Source of the DNA: Vibrio crassostreae
GTDB taxonomy: Bacteria; Pseudomonadota; Gammaproteobacteria; Enterobacterales; Vibrionaceae
Length of the DNA: 64,000 nt
Assembly: GCF_024347415.1 (NCBI RefSeq)
Contig: NZ_AP025479.1
Span: 62,001 to 126,000, forward strand
Direction of reading: 5' to 3'
Shown here: positions 1 through 10,071 of the stretch, piece after piece
Layout of the letters: the number at the start of each line of letters is the position of its first letter
How positions within the stretch are numbered: the first letter of the stretch is position 1
Program-made: the position numbers and the translations under genes
Notes under the pieces: model-generated
Database searches by the model: none
What the model was told of the DNA's origin: nothing
What the model saw: the letters and a program-made list of their open reading frames with translations, nothing else

Positions 1-1408
1 TTTCAGTTATTTGATTTTCTGCTATGTTTACTTGCTCTATACAATCTGCGATACCACGTTGACAACTTTGGCTTGATTGCGTCATTTTGACAGTTTTTTC
101 TTGCAGTTGGCTAACTGTTTCGATTATCTGAGAGGTTGAATCTTGTGTGCGTTGTGCTAGTGAACGAACTTCATCTGCAACTACGGCAAACCCTCTACCT
201 TGTTCCCCTGCTCGCGCCGCTTCAATCGCGGCATTCAATGCCAACAAATTAGTTTGTTCTGCGATACCGCGTATCACATCGACAACTATATTTATATTGT
301 TAGAGTTTATTTCTAGTTCCTGAGATAACTCTTCCGATTCTTGGATGGTGTTTGATACTTTTTCAATTACAGCAATTGTTTTATGTAAAGTTGCTGTTCC
401 TTGTTTTGAAAGTGTAGTAGCTGAGTAGGAAGAGGCGGCTCCGACTTCAGTGTTTTGAGCAACTTCTTTGACAGCTGCTTGCATTTCTGTCATTGCGGAG
501 GCCACTGAGCTCAGTTCATTTTGTTGACCTTGCATTTCTGATGCTGTTTGTGATGCAATTATACTCACTTCCTCAACTACTGAACTTAATTGAACAACTG
601 ATTCATCAATTTCTGAAACTAGCGAGTGAAGGTTTCGTTGCATACCAGCTAATTCTCTAAGAAGTGTTCCTAACTCATCATTACTCAAGATGTTTTCGTC
701 AATATCGTTATTTAACTCACCATTAGCTATTTTCTTTGTTAAGTTGAGTGCATAGTTAACTGGTCTACAAATAGAGCGTGACAGCAATAAAGATGCCCCC
801 CCCATCATGACAAGTATCAAAATAGCACCGATGCCAGCGCTATATTTAGTAAAGGTGCCCGCAATTACAACTTCTCCATGGACGGAGTGAACTGCCTCTT
901 TGTTTAGCAAAAGAGTCTTTTCTAAACTAGTAAAAGCTTTTAAATAAGTATCATAGCTCGACAGAATAATCTTATTAGCGCTGTCTATATTGCCTTTTTT
1001 TAATAAATCATTATAGTTTTTTGTTTCATTTATATATTTAAACCAGTAATCTTTAAATTTTTTGAAGGATTTTTTTTCACGCTGATTTAGATCTAATTCT
1101 TCAAAATCAGAAATTCCTTTTTGAACATCTAGCCTTTTTTTTTCTAAACCTTCCACCCATTCCCCAATCTTTTGATGATTTGAATTTGCTAATAATGAAA
1201 ATTCATTTTTCCTAACTTTTGTAATATCAATTTCTATATCTTTCAATACCTCGATTGAGGGTAAGCTCTTGTCGGTTAATATTGAAATTTTATTATTTAG
1301 TGTAAGCATTCCGTTAACCAAGATGGCTGAAACAAACCCAAAAACAACGAAAACAACGAAATAACTTCCCCATATCTTTTTGACTACACTTAAGTTTTTA
1401 AAAATCAT
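1..1408 (-). CDS. Methyl-accepting chemotaxis protein (C-terminal end outside window)
   Basis: This is a chemoreceptor that would pass ligand or energy signals to CheA/CheW at the cell pole. The ATG is at 1408, and about 469 codons are readable before the left edge cuts the gene. Seen in order: an N-terminal membrane segment (about residues 10-32), a helical periplasmic region of the 4HB type (35-185), a second membrane segment (about 187-210), a HAMP-like linker and the cytoplasmic methylated helices. The signalling hairpin tip is clear, with the motif [20 protein letters not shown] followed by [12 protein letters not shown]. No ligand can be assigned. The neighbouring decayed copper-sensor genes share its strand but show no functional link. 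The family call is very secure; only the C-terminus is missing. Confidence 0.95.
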   Translation of the reverse strand, partial: MIFKNLSVVKKIWGSYFVVFVVFGFVSAILVNGMLTLNNKISILTDKSLPSIEVLKDIEIDITKVRKNEFSLLANSNHQKIGEWVEGLEKKRLDVQKGISDFEELDLNQREKKSFKKFKDYWFKYINETKNYNDLLKKGNIDSANKIILSSYDTYLKAFTSLEKTLLLNKEAVHSVHGEVVIAGTFTKYSAGIGAILILVMMGGASLLLSRSICRPVNYALNLTKKIANGELNNDIDENILSNDELGTLLRELAGMQRNLHSLVSEIDESVVQLSSVVEEVSIIASQTASEMQGQQNELSSVASAMTEMQAAVKEVAQNTEVGAASSYSATTLSKQGTATLHKTIAVIEKVSNTIQESEELSQELEINSNNINIVVDVIRGIAEQTNLLALNAAIEAARAGEQGRGFAVVADEVRSLAQRTQDSTSQIIETVSQLQEKTVKMTQSSQSCQRGIADCIEQVNIAENQITE

Positions 1409-1489
1409 TTATATAGATCCTCATAGTTCGTAGAATAATTATTTCAATCATATTTAAACAATTGAATGTAGTTTTATTTGAAATTTTTA

Positions 1490-2400
1490 TGCTGCTCTTT
1501 ATAATTCACATCAAGCTTCCCATTACATACTCGCACTATGGATTGAGTTGTAGATAAACCCAATCCAGCACCGATACTCCCTAGGTGCTGACGTGATTTA
1601 TCTGCTCGATAGAAAAGATCGAAAAAATACGGCAAGTTTTGAGCGGAAATAGTATCACCTTGAGGTCAAAATTCGCACTTTTGCGTCCTCTGCTAATATA
1701 TCAAAATACGCGACCAAACGGGCAAATACCTCATGTATAGCGAACACCTCGTCGTTACGAGGGATGAGTTTGTTCTCTGCCTTTGTAATAAATATCAAGT
1801 CATTGATAATTATATTAATTTCTTCCAAAGGGAGGCAATAGCGTCTTGATATTCTTCTGAGGTTCGACAAGCACCTAAAATGACCTGATTTTGAGTTGTA
1901 ATATTGGTGATTGGTGTTTTTAACTCATGCGCGATATCAGCAGAATACTCACTTAAGCGCAGAAACCCCATTTGTAGTCTATCGAACATGGAGTTGTGTT
2001 TATTTGCTAGCTCTCTAAGTTCTATCGGCAATGAATCGGGTTCAATACGGGTGTCTATTTTCTCTGGGGGAGATCTGCTGAATGTGCTGATTCACTTCAA
2101 TGATCGGTTTCAGCCCGCTATTTACAATCCAATAGCTGTAAACTGAAGAGATTAAAAACGCAAGACCGAGTGACCAAAATAGAATCAGCTCTAGTTTATC
2201 CAAGAACAGAATGTGGTGATTAATATTCATACCAATCACCACGAGATACTCACCAGTTTGAAACGCAAAAGCACGGATATTCAAGGCACCCTCACTCCAT
2301 TCAATTGCTTGCTCATGGTTAAAATGTTGAGTTGAACTGATGGTGTAAGTTTGGTCTTGAGGAATCTTCATGCCTTCAAAAAACCACATATAGAGAGCTT
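1490..2400 (-). pseudogene. Decayed CusS-like sensor histidine kinase
   Basis: These are remains of a sensor kinase related to the intact one at 57478-58818. Pieces in different frames align in order. 2389-2042 covers the periplasmic end, second membrane segment and HAMP. 2031-1810 covers the dimerisation helix with the phospho-acceptor motif AHELKTPITNI. 1870-1655 covers the following helices. About 1640-1490 covers the final ATP-binding box (FYRADKS and GAGLGL). The N box is missing, the N-terminal third is lost, and at least two frameshifts separate the pieces. A run of eight G residues near 2428 lies at the broken upstream edge. No functional kinase can be made. The identity is firm because of the intact relative in the same window. 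Confidence 0.85.
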
Positions 2401-2501
2401 TTGTTCAATTGTTTGAAGGCGTCCTTGGGGGGGGCCTTTAGCTCTGTATCAATCGTCTTGCAATCACTGTAGATGTAATTGAAATCTAGAGTGAAAACTT
2501 A

Positions 2502-2802
2502 GGCATTGGATGTATTTTCAAACTTGTAACCCATTCCTCTGACTGTATGAATTAGTGCCTTACCAAAAGGTTTATCCACTTTAGTGCGCAAACTCTTGAA
2601 GCGACATCAATAACATTGGTGTCGCTATCCCATACTAACGAAGCAATGGTAGTGTGCGAAAGCACTTGACCACTTTTACAGTTCTAATAGCGCGTATTCT
2701 TTGGCTGTGAGAGACATCAGCCCATCGATACCATTATGTGCCACATACCCAGATTCGATCAAGGCTTTTTGTTCATCTTCGACGAGCGATAATTTCAAAT
2801 TT
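2502..2802 (-). pseudogene. Decayed CusR-like response regulator
   Basis: This is a remnant of an OmpR-family response regulator related to 58815-59498. The first residues resemble the receiver start (LKLSLVEDEQK), but the ATG has become TTG. The text then jumps from ESGYVAHNGIDGL straight to SLTAKEYALLEL, so most of the receiver domain including the phospho-Asp is deleted. The winged-helix C-terminus ([12 protein letters not shown]) is still readable in another frame. It lies just upstream of the decayed kinase in the same order as the intact pair, so the whole sensor module has died. Confidence 0.85.
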
Positions 2803-2898
2803 AATTACCTATTATATTAGCCGGAAGGTGAAAGCTAAGTATAATAATCGAAATAAGTATTATGTGACCACCTTATATTATTCCTCATGAGCAAAACA

Positions 2899-3270
2899 TT
2901 ATCGACTATTATCCCGTTCTGAATAATGTACTTTGACATTAACTTTACCAATGTATTCCAACCGACTATTTTCATTCATACGTTCTTGTACAGTAACGAA
3001 ACCAACCTCTTCCAAATGCGTGCTTCGGGGTTTAAAACTTAGAATTTTTAGCTCTTTGTTTAATTCCCGAGCTGACATGCGTTTCAGGTCATTCAGTTCT
3101 GACAGAGCCTGTTGATAAGCTTCATCTGATGTTGCCGACGAGGCAACCGAGATGCTTTTCATACTCACGCGGTTCGTGTAGTTACCGCCAGTGAAAAGTG
3201 GTTGAGCGAAAGCAGATGCGTTGGTCATTATCATTAAAATTACAAAAAGAGTAGTTTTTATTGCGTTCAT
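2899..3270 (-). CDS. Small secreted protein, DUF3316-like
   Basis: This 123-residue protein has a clear signal peptide (about residues 1-22, ending ASAFAQ). It is related along its whole length to the product of 56895-57272, which sits next to the intact CusS/CusR-like pair. Both share a GGNY motif after the cleavage site, TSDEAYQ near residue 48 and a C-terminal beta-rich end with VHY.ERD. The start at 3270 is chosen because it gives the signal peptide and matches the paralogue; a longer reading to 3381 would bury it. The DUF3316 assignment is from general resemblance only. A copper-box-like promoter precedes it at 3343-3358. Function is unknown; a periplasmic role in metal stress is an inference from context. 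Confidence 0.75.
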   Translation of the reverse strand: MNAIKTTLFVILMIMTNASAFAQPLFTGGNYTNRVSMKSISVASSATSDEAYQQALSELNDLKRMSARELNKELKILSFKPRSTHLEEVGFVTVQERMNENSRLEYIGKVNVKVHYSERDNSR

Positions 3271-3303
3271 TTTTTTTACCTGTGAGTAATTGTTTCTAAT
3301 AAC

Positions 3304-3358
3304 ATTATTGAGCGCCATCTCTGACATGTCTCTTTCAGTAAGATGACATTCTTGTAAT
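3304..3358 (-). promoter_or_regulatory. CusR-like box and promoter (degenerate)
   Basis: Positions 3343-3358 read ATGACATTCTTGTAAT, one mismatch from the palindrome ATGACA-N4-TGTCAT. On the minus strand the -10 hexamer AATAAT lies at 3309-3304, exactly 33 bp beyond the box. This is the same geometry as the paralogous promoter at 57309-57363. Confidence 0.6.
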
Positions 3359-3511
3359 AAAAGTTGAGTTGGTGCGGCCATCGCATCAAACCCTTTTCAC
3401 CCGTATAAATTTAATTAAAATTGATTGAAATTAACTTTATACAGGTGAAAACAAACTTAATGACTACATTTCTAGAACAGATAAATTAGTGAAAGAAACT
3501 ATTCTCCGTTA

Positions 3512-4789
3512 TTATTTAGCATATGGATTTGTCAACTCAGAGTAAACTTTTGGTGTCGGTAGCATAGCAAGATCAAGTAAATCCTTATGCATTTGTGAGC
3601 CAGGCTTGAATTTTACAGAGTACTGACCTGAATATTCTTTAATGTAATCTAAAGCTTGCTTCTTAATATTATTGATATGAGCACTTCCTTTTTCATAGTT
3701 CGACTGAGAAGAACCTTTCAAGTGCCCATAGCGATCCAATAGTGACAAGAACACCATAGGATGAGCGATAGTATTCGAGTGCATCAAAAGAGCTGTCAAT
3801 ATTGGACTCAGAGCCATAGATTCAACAAACCATTCACTAAATGAATCAGCGTTACGAGCTATGCTATTGGCACTAAGTAGTTTATCCCTTTCTATTTTTG
3901 CTTTTTTCTTTACACGATACAAGTTTACCCTTTGAATTATATAGTCAATGGCGGTAGCAATACGCCCTAAAACATTAATTACATAATTCACGATACTTCC
4001 AACAGCAGCTACAGCATCCCCAGCAGCTTGTGCAGCAATTTGGCCAATTTTCACACCAACGTCTTTTATTCCCAGAAAACCTTTACACGCCACATGAGAA
4101 GATATGTCGTATGCAATAATATCTGGATAACCATCATTTAATCGGACACCACGGCCCGATAGTTTCAGAGAAAAATAACTCGTCAATCCGGTAACGGCTT
4201 TCTTAGCTCCCTTATAGATATCAGCTGCATTCTGTACGTAACCCAATCCAGGAATAAGAGAGCTCAAATCCCCTATAATCGATGACACTAACCATAAAGA
4301 AATATCAGTCAAGTAATTTACTACCCACTTTATATCTTTATAGGCTTTTTTAAGTTTATCTAAAATGTTACTACAAAACCGTTGAATCAATTGTTCTAAT
4401 TTAGCAATCAGACTTTCCTTAGTCGAAATCACTTTATCTTTGATGGACGTTCCAACTGACTTAAAAAATTTTACGGGTCTACTTTGATGAATTGCAGTGC
4501 TTACACTCTCTGCCACTTTCGTCACTTTTAACAATACCTGAGATTTCTGTAAGATATCACCAACCTGTTCTTTAATTAGTTTCTTTGCTACACCACAAGC
4601 GTCAGTCACAGCTGTAGTGTCTATCACGAAATTCCCGATAAGGTCCAAACCAATTTTAGGTGTTCTTTCAACTTTCAAACTAGACAAATAGTTTATTATT
4701 GTAACTCTTCCTTCATAAGCTAGCCTTTCTTGAGCTTTCCAGCCTTCCATATCTGTATGTGCTAATACTTCAGCAATCGAAATAGGCAT
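3512..4789 (-). CDS. Unknown T6SS-linked protein with hydrophobic helices
   Basis: This 425-residue protein is not recognised. It is predicted mostly helical, Lys-rich in the first third, and has two long hydrophobic or amphipathic stretches, around residues 160-190 (WVVNYLTDISLW, LIPGLGYVQ) and 245-290 (AAGDAVAAVGS, IDYII). There is no signal peptide. It is the last gene of the long minus-strand T6SS operon, 27 bp after the kinase-like gene, and starts at an ATG preceded by GGAGG. Position at the end of the cluster and membrane-seeking helices would fit a secreted pore-forming effector or a kinase partner. Neither is shown by the sequence, and no immunity-like gene follows it. Confidence 0.7.
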   Translation of the reverse strand: MPISIAEVLAHTDMEGWKAQERLAYEGRVTIINYLSSLKVERTPKIGLDLIGNFVIDTTAVTDACGVAKKLIKEQVGDILQKSQVLLKVTKVAESVSTAIHQSRPVKFFKSVGTSIKDKVISTKESLIAKLEQLIQRFCSNILDKLKKAYKDIKWVVNYLTDISLWLVSSIIGDLSSLIPGLGYVQNAADIYKGAKKAVTGLTSYFSLKLSGRGVRLNDGYPDIIAYDISSHVACKGFLGIKDVGVKIGQIAAQAAGDAVAAVGSIVNYVINVLGRIATAIDYIIQRVNLYRVKKKAKIERDKLLSANSIARNADSFSEWFVESMALSPILTALLMHSNTIAHPMVFLSLLDRYGHLKGSSQSNYEKGSAHINNIKKQALDYIKEYSGQYSVKFKPGSQMHKDLLDLAMLPTPKVYSELTNPYAK

Positions 4790-4816
4790 AATGCCTCCTT
4801 ACTTATTATCATTGTT

Positions 4817-5449
4817 TTAACTCGCTTCACCCGACATCTTCAGATGAAACAATTTTTCAATCGAGCGTTGGATATAAAGAGCTCGACTTTGCAATTTTTG
4901 ATCTTCAATTTGGCTGATAACCTTTTTAATCATCACCAATAGAGCAAACCAATCGTCTTTTCCCTCCACATAACCCACACCTTCGAGCTGATTACGTGAT
5001 GCATATTGTTGTGACAACTGCCACTTATCTATCTCTGTCCGTGAAATTCCTAAAGGGAAACTCGCTCCAAAGTCAATCAATCTAATTGACCCCGTTTCTG
5101 GCAAATACAAAATATTCGCCGGCTTCACGTCCCCATGCACCCAACCATTTTGATGGCAACAGGCAATTGCTCGAATCACCGCAGGTATTAGCAAGATAAA
5201 AAGCTCGACTTGCATAATACCAAAGCGATCAAGTGACATAGCATGTTGGTAATACTTGAAGTACAACCGTTGGTTATTTGGGTCTACGCGAACAAGTTCT
5301 TGAACATACAAACCTTTGCAACTATCAAGTGCCTCTAACTCCCGCTCAAAATCTAGCTTGTTGGCATAACACTTCCCTGTTTCATGCCAACTTACCTGCT
5401 CATCGAATACAAAATGAGTCTCACTGATTGACGGTGAAAAAAACTGCAT
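4817..5449 (-). CDS. Short Ser/Thr protein kinase-like protein
   Basis: This is a 210-residue kinase-fold protein, probably the PpkA-type kinase of the T6SS threonine-phosphorylation pathway, in which FHA proteins recognise phosphothreonine. Visible motifs are K31 with nearby Glu (YANKLDFEREL), the catalytic loop HGDVKPANIL with D107 (HGD instead of HRD), and the metal-binding DFG with D126. No glycine-rich loop is seen and the N-lobe is very short. There is no transmembrane or periplasmic sensor part as in full-length PpkA. The gene lies between tssM and the unknown 425-residue protein, 15 bp from tssM. No PppA phosphatase is in the window. Activity is plausible since K, D and D are kept, but it is untested. 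Confidence 0.8.
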   Translation of the reverse strand: MQFFSPSISETHFVFDEQVSWHETGKCYANKLDFERELEALDSCKGLYVQELVRVDPNNQRLYFKYYQHAMSLDRFGIMQVELFILLIPAVIRAIACCHQNGWVHGDVKPANILYLPETGSIRLIDFGASFPLGISRTEIDKWQLSQQYASRNQLEGVGYVEGKDDWFALLVMIKKVISQIEDQKLQSRALYIQRSIEKLFHLKMSGEAS

Positions 5450-5464
5450 CCGATCCCCCTAGCG

Positions 5465-8400
5465 TTACAGCTTTCTTGGTAAAGAAAACGCCCCAAACAA
5501 TGATTTATCTAATATTTGATTTGAATCGCGTAAGGTGTAGTCAATTACAATTTGATTATCGTCAATGTTGTAATTCAACTTACGCACTAAACGCTTAGCG
5601 GTTTTACTCGATTGACCATCAAACAGAGCTCTTAACAAAGCCCATTGCCCGGTATAAGCTCGAGTGGCAACACGATTATCACCTTGGTAGAAGTTTGTCG
5701 TTAAGTAGCCATCAATTGTCGTTGTAGGCCAATTAAGTTCTGACCACACTCGTGGACCATGACGGTAACTAAATACACTTTCAGATTCGCGTATTTGGAA
5801 TGCCGTTACATTCGTGTTCATCGAGCTTGGACGAAACGCAAACTTAAGGGCCAATTCTTGACCAGTTGGGCCGAAGAAAACTTGACGTAACTGACGTGCA
5901 CGACGTAGTTGAGCTCGCGTATTCGCACTAATGGGCAGTGTTACCCCATCAACTTCATTGAGCTTGAGTGTGCCATTATCCCAATAAACAAACGGCTTAA
6001 GTAACGTATCAACATATTGATCAATACGTCCTTGTGGTTTAAAGAACTGAACAAAATCGTCAAGATCCACTTCGCCGCGGCCTTGAGTTGCGAATGGGAA
6101 ACGCCCTTCTACCGCCGCAGAATAGAACTGATAAACTTGCTCATTCCACTGTTTATTCAAATAACCTAAGCTACCTGACACCACTTGTTTCCATGTTTGA
6201 TCTGCAATTTCCTTCGTCCATTTAGCCACTTGACTCGGAGCTGTTGAACCTTGACGTTGAAACATTTCTATCGCGTCTTGACTGCCTTCTGCATGAGCCA
6301 AAGCATAAGCATGAAACGATTTCCCTGGATTAGAGCTTCTCAGAGCACTATCAAAATAAAGGTTAAGCGCATCAAATTGCTCAATAAGACCATCAAGTGG
6401 GACAGCTCCACCTTTTTTTCCTGCTCCATTGACATAATTTGAATAACTTAAGAATGCTTCATTTACCACATACGATGGTTGAATTTTAAGCAACTTAGCA
6501 CCCACTGCACGGTTTACTTTGTCGGCCTTTTTTAGCTCTTTGGATACTTTTTTTAACCCTAATTTGGCGGCAACACGTTGGTTGCCTTTCGTATCTGGCT
6601 GTTCTTCTACCGCAAGAGTAGTATTCACAACAACAGCCCCTAATACATCCAAGACTGGGCTGGTTGCAGGTTCACGAGCGCTATTCAATGCGTACGCGAA
6701 ATCAATACTAGACGTTAACTGCTTTGCATTAATGTTATTGAGCAAATCTTTCCAATAATAAACATAATCAGCAAAGTACAATCTTTGGATCTGTTTACTC
6801 AAATCCGTTAACTCTGTAATTGACGCACCAGAAATGTCACCCTGTATCGCTTTAAAGTCTTTTAGTTGACGACGTAACAGCTCTGATTTTGCAGTCAAAT
6901 CTATCTGGCTATAGCCCTGCTTAGTAAACATTTCAGGAATCAAGTAACCGTGGAAGTCGTCAGCAAACTCAAACATAGTGTCAAACTTTTCACCTAACTG
7001 ACGTCGTATATCAACCTGTTTACCATATTCAGGCAAACTTTGAATACGCGCGTAAATTAAGCGGTCAGGAGACAAACCGTCTAAGTTATTAGTTGCTACA
7101 GCGATCAGCTCTTGATTTGCTTCAATACGTCCGCTGTAGTCACTATTAAATAGGTCTTCAATCAATACCGATAATGCATTGATGTCGGTAGACGATACAT
7201 CACCTTGATCTTTCAAGTTATCCAACAAATATGTTTGCATTTCTGCGACATTTAAATGTTGTTTATCAAATAACATTTGGTAGTAGCGTAAAATTTCGAA
7301 AATTTTGGTCGGGTTACCCAAATTGACATAAACAAACAATTCGCTGCTGATCAGCTCTTCAAGCTTCGGTAATAAAATAAGATTTAACTGCTCTTGATAA
7401 GTCAAATAAATTTGTTGGCCTGTATCTCCTTGCTTAACACTCACCTGTTGATACCATGCCTTAGGCATCACGCCAGCATCCGCAACAACTCGCAGCTCAT
7501 TTAGAATGGCAGTCATATCAGACCAAGAGTAGTTGCTTTCTAAACGCTCAATGTCGCTGCCATATAAACGTAATTGGGTCATCGCATCCGCGCGCCATTG
7601 TTCGTCCTGATTCCAGTTGTTTTTCATCACCAAACCAGCAATAGAAACAACACCTACCACCACCATTAATGTCACGGTTCGCGCCGCCAGATACCCTGCA
7701 TGGCGCCACTCATTTACGCCAACAATCCTCTTCTCTGGTAGCATGACATGACTAAAGAGTCGTGAAGCAAAGTAGCTACGACGTCCTGGTAGTTGTTCCT
7801 TAGTAAACGTGGTATTGAATTCTGCGCGATCCGCCACAGTTTGAGTGAGCAAATCAAACTCGTTACCTTTTTGACCAGATGAAAGTAGATATGCACCACG
7901 AATCCAAACCGCTTCTCGTACGCGGTTTTCGCGGCCAATGTCAGTCAACAACTCTTCGACTCGTTCTAAGAAGATCCGTAATTGATACGGCAGTGCTATC
8001 ACAGAACCAGCCTTCTCACTACTTATGTTTCTTAATAACTCAAACTGTTGATTTGCTATCGATTTCAGTAAAGTTTTACGCATTTCTTCGAACTTATACT
8101 TGTCGAAACGTCGCGAAGCTTCACATGGGAAAGTCACACCAAATGGGTTTTCTACGTCACAACCAGAATAACCTTCAAAAAACTCAACAAAATCAGCAAT
8201 CGTGTCAGCTTTAGAAAATAAGCAATACATAGGTAAAGACAAGCCAAGCGCTCCACTCATAGATAGCGCCGCTTCTTGATAAATCGAGCTCAACTTCTGA
8301 CGTTCTTTTTGATCACCTTGTAACAGTCGATCGCAGCCAATAACAGCCGCAATGCCATTCAAACCTTGACGCGGACGGTATTTCAATAGCTGCTGTGCCG

Positions 8401-8920
8401 TAATACGCCAAAGCGTCTCGTCGACACCTTCACTGTCAAAAATACGGTGACCTATTTCGATAACAACAGCTTGATCGCAGCTCCAAAATTTTAAATACTG
8501 CTCACTATCACTATCTTGTAAGTGCTTATCTAATACTGGTTCTAAACCATTTTGTTGCAATAACGCACTTTTTGCTTCTTTTTCACCGCCTAGGACTATG
8601 TACCAAGGTAAGTTATATAAGCTCTCTAGTTTATTAGTACCATGACCACGAATTTTTTTAGCCGCGAGTTTAAAAAGTTCTTGTATGACTTTCGTGTCTT
8701 GCTTAAGCAGAACATGTTGTTCATGGACATCACTATTAGCACGTTGTTTGTTACGCCATTGATACAGCCAAACTGCCATAACAACTAAGACTACAAACGT
8801 AGTGATAGAAGTCGTTACTTGTGCCCACAGCCAAGTATCACTCGGTAAGACAAACCAAACCGCGATACTGACAATCATTAAGGTTATCGCTATTAACGCG
8901 ACGACAAATTTTTTGATCAT
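5465..8920 (-). CDS. tssM: T6SS membrane complex protein TssM (IcmF)
   Basis: TssM is the large inner-membrane component that spans the periplasm and joins TssL to the lipoprotein TssJ. The 1151 residues are full length for the family. Two membrane segments lie at about residues 5-27 and 34-54, then a cytoplasmic domain, a third membrane segment near 412-432 (VTLMVVVGVVSIAGLV) and a long periplasmic region ending in the conserved beta-rich C-terminus. At the usual nucleotide-binding position the sequence reads GGEKEAKSAL, so the Walker A GKT/S is absent. It is read after tssL with 1 bp between the genes. Confidence 0.96.
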   Translation of the reverse strand: MIKKFVVALIAITLMIVSIAVWFVLPSDTWLWAQVTTSITTFVVLVVMAVWLYQWRNKQRANSDVHEQHVLLKQDTKVIQELFKLAAKKIRGHGTNKLESLYNLPWYIVLGGEKEAKSALLQQNGLEPVLDKHLQDSDSEQYLKFWSCDQAVVIEIGHRIFDSEGVDETLWRITAQQLLKYRPRQGLNGIAAVIGCDRLLQGDQKERQKLSSIYQEAALSMSGALGLSLPMYCLFSKADTIADFVEFFEGYSGCDVENPFGVTFPCEASRRFDKYKFEEMRKTLLKSIANQQFELLRNISSEKAGSVIALPYQLRIFLERVEELLTDIGRENRVREAVWIRGAYLLSSGQKGNEFDLLTQTVADRAEFNTTFTKEQLPGRRSYFASRLFSHVMLPEKRIVGVNEWRHAGYLAARTVTLMVVVGVVSIAGLVMKNNWNQDEQWRADAMTQLRLYGSDIERLESNYSWSDMTAILNELRVVADAGVMPKAWYQQVSVKQGDTGQQIYLTYQEQLNLILLPKLEELISSELFVYVNLGNPTKIFEILRYYQMLFDKQHLNVAEMQTYLLDNLKDQGDVSSTDINALSVLIEDLFNSDYSGRIEANQELIAVATNNLDGLSPDRLIYARIQSLPEYGKQVDIRRQLGEKFDTMFEFADDFHGYLIPEMFTKQGYSQIDLTAKSELLRRQLKDFKAIQGDISGASITELTDLSKQIQRLYFADYVYYWKDLLNNINAKQLTSSIDFAYALNSAREPATSPVLDVLGAVVVNTTLAVEEQPDTKGNQRVAAKLGLKKVSKELKKADKVNRAVGAKLLKIQPSYVVNEAFLSYSNYVNGAGKKGGAVPLDGLIEQFDALNLYFDSALRSSNPGKSFHAYALAHAEGSQDAIEMFQRQGSTAPSQVAKWTKEIADQTWKQVVSGSLGYLNKQWNEQVYQFYSAAVEGRFPFATQGRGEVDLDDFVQFFKPQGRIDQYVDTLLKPFVYWDNGTLKLNEVDGVTLPISANTRAQLRRARQLRQVFFGPTGQELALKFAFRPSSMNTNVTAFQIRESESVFSYRHGPRVWSELNWPTTTIDGYLTTNFYQGDNRVATRAYTGQWALLRALFDGQSSKTAKRLVRKLNYNIDDNQIVIDYTLRDSNQILDKSLFGAFSLPRKL

Positions 8921-8921
8921 A

Positions 8922-10064
8922 TTACTTCTTCGTTCTTCTAATCGTAGCGTTTAAACCAAAGCGAACATTCAACTCATTTTTCAGTTTGCGTATTACAGAC
9001 AAGTTATCTCCTGCACGCAAAAACAGCTCAACACCATGTTCCGTTTCTCGAGAAAAAGTCTCGTATCCAGCTTGCTGTAGATCAGAAGCCATTCGAACAG
9101 CGTCAGTCGAACTGGTAAAAACTGCCAAAACAATTTCCCACTGGATTGTTGCCGCTTTTGGCGTGAATTCTGTATTTTGAACGTTCGCTTGGGGTTCTTC
9201 ACCAATATCTGCATCAGTACTGATGTAAATCAGCTCTCGGTTTTCTTGCTTCAAACTGACACCAGACATATCTATTGCACTAAATTGCTGCAGAATTGGC
9301 TGACTACGATTAGAGTACCAATACTCTGAAGCCCCATAGCCACATGCCATAACAAGCACAGCTAAGCCAATCATTTTACTAAAGCTCAACATTCGCCATG
9401 GCTGTTTGCCAGCAATGAGATCCGGAGTTTTGGGTACAGGTAATACACTTTCACTGCGATAGTGACGAATCACAGCATAAACATCAGACTTAATTTCATG
9501 TAATTGATGTTCATCTTCATGGCGGTAACGACCTTTAAAACCTAACATCAGCAACACATATTGGAGCTCAATAAAGTCCACCAATTTCGCAGGTTGTTGA
9601 CTCGCTTTATCCAATAGCACGAAAAAAGCCTCACCACCGTTACGCTGTGAGAAAACTTTGCTTAATAACGAATGGTTCTCCCAACGCTCTTTCTCCCCCC
9701 AATAGGTATACAAGATCGCTTCATCAAATGCTGCGCATAAAACGAAGCAACTTTTCTCAACAATACTTGGGTGATAATCGAGATATAAACCGCGCTGGCG
9801 AAAAGAAACAATCGCATCCAACAATCGCTGCCTAAATCTTTCGATATCACGGGGATTGGTTTGTCTCGGTAACGTAACCAAGGTTCCCAACAGTTCTGTT
9901 GCTGCATTAAGCAATGGATTACCATAAACAGCAAAGCTTTCAATTAGCCGTTCTGTTCCTGATAGCTCTGCTGCCGCTTGCTGTACATCCACTTTTTCCG
10001 TAGCCAACTGAGGTCCATTGCGTTTAATAACGATGGTTGGCTCTTCTTTAAATAGTCCTGACAT
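8922..10064 (-). CDS. tssL: T6SS membrane complex protein TssL (DotU)
   Basis: TssL is the inner-membrane partner of TssM and contacts the baseplate via TssK. Residues 30-215 form the cytoplasmic DotU domain (note CFVLCAAFDEAILYT and the FKGRY motif). A single membrane anchor follows at about 228-246 (MIGLAVLVMACGYGASEYWY). The periplasmic tail, residues 295-380, has a short alpha/beta pattern with repeated small domains resembling a SPOR or peptidoglycan-interacting fold rather than the common OmpA domain; that reading is tentative. At 380 residues it is longer than minimal TssL. It is packed between tssK (8 bp) and tssM. Confidence 0.94.
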   Translation of the reverse strand: MSGLFKEEPTIVIKRNGPQLATEKVDVQQAAAELSGTERLIESFAVYGNPLLNAATELLGTLVTLPRQTNPRDIERFRQRLLDAIVSFRQRGLYLDYHPSIVEKSCFVLCAAFDEAILYTYWGEKERWENHSLLSKVFSQRNGGEAFFVLLDKASQQPAKLVDFIELQYVLLMLGFKGRYRHEDEHQLHEIKSDVYAVIRHYRSESVLPVPKTPDLIAGKQPWRMLSFSKMIGLAVLVMACGYGASEYWYSNRSQPILQQFSAIDMSGVSLKQENRELIYISTDADIGEEPQANVQNTEFTPKAATIQWEIVLAVFTSSTDAVRMASDLQQAGYETFSRETEHGVELFLRAGDNLSVIRKLKNELNVRFGLNATIRRTKK

Positions 10065-10071
10065 CGCTAAT

